DNA from: CAIPVR01 sp049316905
Lineage (GTDB): Bacteria > Actinomycetota > Acidimicrobiia > Acidimicrobiales > Microtrichaceae
Reading direction: 5' to 3'
Length of the DNA: 14,460 nt
Assembly: GCA_049316905.1 (NCBI GenBank)
Contig: JBMOJH010000087.1
Coordinates: 1 to 14,460, forward strand
Position numbers and translations under genes: made by a program
The notes under the pieces: generated by a model
Databases searched by the model: none
What the model was told of the DNA's origin: nothing
Seen by the model: only the letters and a program-made list of their open reading frames with translations
Part shown: positions 12,075-14,460 of the stretch, piece after piece
Numbering within the stretch: the stretch's first letter is position 1
How the letters are laid out: every line of letters begins with the position of its first letter

Positions 12075-12917
12075 ATGGCCCTCCCGCTCCCCACCTCGCT
12101 GTCGCCGTCGAAGGTGTCGAGCTTCAAGGACTGCGCCCTGGCCTTCCGGTTCTCCGCGATCGACAAGCTGCCCGAGCCGCCGTCGCTGCCCGCGGTGAAG
12201 GGCACCACGGTGCACCGGGCGCTCGAGCTGCTGTTCCTGGCCCCGCCCGGGGAGCGCACACCGGACCGGGCGCAGGAGTGCCTCGCCACGGCGCTGGAGG
12301 AGATGTCGGCCGACGAGCAGTACGTCGGCCTCGAACTCGACGACGCGGCCGCCGCGTCCTTCGCCACCGACGCGGCCCGGATGGTGGAGCGCTACTTCAC
12401 CCTGGAGGACCCGCGGACGATCACGCCGATCGGCCTGGAGCTCATGCTCACCGCGGAGGTGGGGTCGCTCACGGTACGCGGCATCATCGACCGGCTGGAG
12501 CTCGACGACGACGGCGAGCTCGTGGTCACCGACTACAAGACGGGGCGCACCCCCTCGCAGGCCCAGGAGCAGTCCCGCCTCGGCGGGGTGCACTTCTACT
12601 CCCTGCTGTGCCTCAAGGTCTTCGGGAAGCTCCCGTCGCGCATCCAGCTCGTCTACCTCGGCTCGGAGCCGCAGGTGATCATCACCACGCCCTCGGAGCA
12701 GTCCGCCCGGGGCACCGAGCGCAAGGTGGGCGCCGTGTGGGCCGCCATCGAGCGGGCGTGCGAGCACGAGGACTTCCGACCCCAGCGTTCCGCCCTGTGC
12801 AACTGGTGCTCGTTCCAGGCCTTCTGCCCCAGCTTCGGCGGCGACCCGGCCCGGGCCGTGGCCCTGGCCGCCCGCCCGGGGCCGCAGCGCCAGCTGGACC
12901 TGGCCGCGGGCGGGTGA
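12075..12917 (+). CDS. Stand-alone RecB/Cas4-like PD-(D/E)XK nuclease with Fe-S cluster
   Basis: The 280-residue protein keeps the RecB-family nuclease core: His47 in TVHRALE, Asp139 in GIIDRLE, Asp153-Tyr-Lys155 in VVTDYKTGR, and a Gln/Tyr helix near 165-175 (QEQSRLGGVHFYSLL). Four cysteines are placed as in the iron-sulfur staple of AddB and Cas4: Cys20 (FKDCALAFRF) and Cys242, Cys245 and Cys251 (LCNWCSFQAFCP). The expected role is Mg-dependent cleavage of single-stranded DNA ends. No helicase is fused or adjacent. Stand-alone proteins of this type occur widely in actinobacteria and are usually called RecB-family exonucleases. There are no Cas genes or CRISPR repeats nearby, so a Cas4 label is not justified. 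The stop overlaps the next start by four bases. Confidence 0.92.
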   Translation: MALPLPTSLSPSKVSSFKDCALAFRFSAIDKLPEPPSLPAVKGTTVHRALELLFLAPPGERTPDRAQECLATALEEMSADEQYVGLELDDAAAASFATDAARMVERYFTLEDPRTITPIGLELMLTAEVGSLTVRGIIDRLELDDDGELVVTDYKTGRTPSQAQEQSRLGGVHFYSLLCLKVFGKLPSRIQLVYLGSEPQVIITTPSEQSARGTERKVGAVWAAIERACEHEDFRPQRSALCNWCSFQAFCPSFGGDPARAVALAARPGPQRQLDLAAGG

Positions 12918-13489
12918 ACTTCGAGCACGCCGCCGTCGCCGCGCTCGACCGGGCCGGCGAACGCCTCGCGGCCGCGGGTCGCGGGCGTCCGGAGGTCGAC
13001 CGCGCCGCCTACCTCCTGTCGGAGGCCGGCACCCACAGCGCGCTGTGGCACGCGATCAACCTGGCCGACCTGGTCGTCGGCGGGGCGATCGCGTCACGAC
13101 GGCTCGGGCCCACCGCCGGGAGGGCCCACCGCGTGCGGGCCGTCCGGCGCTCGTTGGTGCTGGGTGCCGAGCAGGCCGTGGTGAACGGCGCCGTGAAGAC
13201 CCTGTTCCGGCGGGTCCGGCCCGGTCACGTCACTGACCACCCCCACGACCTGCGCACTCCCCGCACCTCCAGCTTCCCGAGCGGCCACGCCTCCGCCGGG
13301 GCGTGCGCTGCCACGCTGCTGTCGGCCGACCTGGGTGCGGCCCCCGCCTGGTGGACCCTCGCCGCCGCCGTGGCGTGGAGCCGGGTGCACGTGGGCGCCC
13401 ACCACACCACCGACGTGGTCGGCGGGGCCCTCGTCGGCCGCCGCCTGGGGCGCCTCGCCGGACTCCTCTGGCCCCCACCGGAGGACTGA
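12914..13489 (+). CDS. PAP2-family phosphatase
   Basis: The 191-residue protein has all three PAP2/vanadium-haloperoxidase signature motifs: Lys95-x6-Arg102-Pro103 (KTLFRRVRP), PSGH at 122-125, and Ser156-Arg157-x5-His163 (SRVHVGAHH). It would hydrolyse a phosphomonoester or diphosphate such as phosphatidate, an isoprenyl diphosphate or decaprenyl phosphoribose; the last two are known jobs of relatives in actinobacteria. Weakly hydrophobic stretches at about 44-60, 126-155 and 166-186 fit a small membrane-associated enzyme, but they are broken by charged residues and membrane segments are not certain. The GTG start at 12914 overlaps the nuclease stop in a GTGA, so translation is probably coupled even though the functions look unrelated. 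A lipid acyltransferase follows, so a phosphatidate phosphatase role would fit. Confidence 0.92.
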   Translation: MNFEHAAVAALDRAGERLAAAGRGRPEVDRAAYLLSEAGTHSALWHAINLADLVVGGAIASRRLGPTAGRAHRVRAVRRSLVLGAEQAVVNGAVKTLFRRVRPGHVTDHPHDLRTPRTSSFPSGHASAGACAATLLSADLGAAPAWWTLAAAVAWSRVHVGAHHTTDVVGGALVGRRLGRLAGLLWPPPED

Positions 13490-13516
13490 ACGGGCGGGAC
13501 CGGGGCGCCGGATGGG

Positions 13517-13522
13517 TACGGT
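13517..13522 (+). promoter_or_regulatory. Candidate -10 element (TACGGT) for a leaderless acyltransferase transcript
   Basis: TACGGT fits TANNNT and is followed by seven bases and then ATG 13530, so transcription could begin at or next to the start codon. This selects ATG 13530 over ATG 13512, which lies upstream of the element. Confidence 0.45.
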
Positions 13523-13529
13523 GAAGCCC

Positions 13530-14460
13530 ATGGCAGGGGGCGAGGCGCACGACGCGCGCCGCATGAGCGACTTCGAGTCGGTGATGTGGGAGCTCGAACG
13601 AGATCCCCGGCTCTCCTCCGCGTTCGCCAACCTGACCACCTTCGACCGGCCGCCCGACCGCGACCGGCTCCGGGCCCGCATGGAACGCGCGAGCCGACGC
13701 GTGCCGCGCCTGCGCCAGCGCGTGGTGCCGGCCCCCGCCCGCCTGAGCACCCCGGAGTGGCGGGAGGACCCGACCTTCGACCTCGACCATCACCTGCGCT
13801 GGGTCGACCTGGGCGGTGCGGCCACCGAGCGCGACCTGTTCGAGCTGGTCGCAGTGATCGCCCGCCAGCCGTTCGACCGGGCCCGACCCCTGTGGGAGTT
13901 CGTGGTCATCGAGGGCCTCGCGGGCAACCGGGCCGCCATGGTGCAACGGATGCATCACACGATCACCGACGGGGAGGGCGGCATCCGGATCTCGGTCGAG
14001 TTCCTCGACCTGGAGCGCGACCCGGCGCCGATTCCCGAGCCGGACACGACCGTCGAGTCGCCGGCGACCGACCGGAGCGAGGACACGACCGTCGACACCC
14101 CCGAGCCCGCGACCGACGAAACGGCCGCGGCCGAACCCGGGCCGGGATGCTCCGACGGGTCGCTGCTGGGCCGCACCGCCGGGGCGGTCGGCCACGGCGT
14201 CCGCGAGGGCCTCGGGCAGGTGGCCCGCGGCGCGGTGACCGTGGGCGGCCTGGCGGTGCACCCCACCGAGATCCCCCGCCGGGGCGCGGACGTGGCGGCC
14301 CTCGCCCGCTCGACGGTCCGCCAGGCCCGCCTCGACGGGCGCCGCTCACCGCTCTGGACCGAACGATCCCTCGACCGGTGGTTCGCCACCGCGGCGCTCG
14401 ACCTCGAAGAGGTGCGCGGCGCCGCGCACTCGCTGGGCGTGAGCATCAACGACCTGTTCG
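13530..14460 (+). CDS. Wax ester synthase / diacylglycerol acyltransferase (WS/DGAT), partial
   Basis: The gene runs off the window after about 310 codons; full members usually have 450-500 residues. The N-terminal half of the WS/DGAT fold is clear: MSDFESVMWELERD, VPRLRQRVV, DPTFDLDHHLRWVDL, LFELVAVIARQPFDRARPLWEFVVIEGL, then the catalytic HHxxxDG as MHHTITDG (His142, His143, Asp147, Gly148), and at the cut VSINDLF, matching the family's N-D-V/L strand. The enzyme would use acyl-CoA to esterify diacylglycerol or a fatty alcohol, making storage lipid at the inner membrane face. Between the catalytic motif and the next conserved region lies a Pro/Glu/Asp/Thr-rich linker (about 165-212). Possible starts are 13512, 13521, 13530 and 13563. 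I chose 13530 for its promoter spacing; 13563 matches the point where family similarity begins. Confidence 0.9.
   Translation, partial: MAGGEAHDARRMSDFESVMWELERDPRLSSAFANLTTFDRPPDRDRLRARMERASRRVPRLRQRVVPAPARLSTPEWREDPTFDLDHHLRWVDLGGAATERDLFELVAVIARQPFDRARPLWEFVVIEGLAGNRAAMVQRMHHTITDGEGGIRISVEFLDLERDPAPIPEPDTTVESPATDRSEDTTVDTPEPATDETAAAEPGPGCSDGSLLGRTAGAVGHGVREGLGQVARGAVTVGGLAVHPTEIPRRGADVAALARSTVRQARLDGRRSPLWTERSLDRWFATAALDLEEVRGAAHSLGVSINDLF

Noticed and set aside
11034..12767. A 577-residue minus-strand open frame opposite the hydrolase and nuclease.
   Set aside because: Its His/Arg/Gly/Leu-rich composition is typical of an antisense shadow in high-GC DNA, and the sense genes have intact catalytic motifs.
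11162..12913. Upstream extension of the PAP2 frame, which would make a 775-residue protein.
   Set aside because: It overlaps the hydrolase and nuclease genes and reads as low-complexity Arg/Gly/Ala/Pro. PAP2 similarity fits a GTG start at 12914.
12075..12917. Cas4 or a defence-system nuclease.
   Set aside because: The motifs are shared by RecB, AddB, Cas4 and stand-alone actinobacterial nucleases. No Cas1/Cas2, repeats, helicase or other defence partner lies in the window.

Overview
The window is about 14.5 kb of very GC-rich DNA that codes on one strand only: every supported gene is on the + strand, with short gaps, GTGA-type overlaps and frequent GTG starts. The composition, several apparently leaderless starts (TANNNT followed by 6-7 bases and then ATG), a wax-ester-synthase/DGAT-type acyltransferase and a stand-alone RecB-type nuclease with an Fe-S cluster all point to an actinobacterium. 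Acidimicrobiia is my best guess, but that is inference; no marker gene in the window settles it.

Region A (1-3784) starts with the last codons of an unknown gene. Next comes a fusion of a left-handed beta-helix acetyltransferase with an all-alpha, toroid-like C-terminal domain. A SnoaL/NTF2-like protein is translationally coupled to it, and a complete NAD(P)-dependent aldehyde dehydrogenase has its own ribosome binding site. Overlapping GC hairpins that could act as a terminator follow at 3805-3840.

Region B (about 3883-10593) is dominated by a 1764-residue secreted protein. It has a signal peptide, an N,N-dimethylformamidase large-subunit-like domain with a visible H-x-E motif, and two Ig-like + DUF4082-like + Fn3 modules. 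These are followed by three more Fn3 units and a beta-rich C-terminal module. The Fn3 stretch is a DNA-level tandem repeat of exactly 288 bp, with long identical blocks and a sharp change in codon use, so this gene is a mosaic. A compact acyl-CoA ligase of the AMP-forming ANL superfamily follows 35 bases downstream.

Region C (10594-14460) holds a small protein with faint NERD-like features, an alpha/beta hydrolase, a RecB/Cas4-like PD-(D/E)XK nuclease, a PAP2 phosphatase overlapping it by 4 bases, and the start of a WS/DGAT acyltransferase cut by the window end. Aldehyde oxidation, acyl-CoA activation, ester hydrolysis, phosphatidate dephosphorylation and acyl transfer to glycerolipid or alcohol would fit a lipid-metabolism neighbourhood, but the genes are not all in one operon, so this link is inference.

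I found no CRISPR array, tRNA, rRNA, insertion sequence, integrase, toxin-antitoxin pair or recognisable defence island. The most unusual element is the repeat-built secreted protein. I do not see convincing evidence for a wholly new system.
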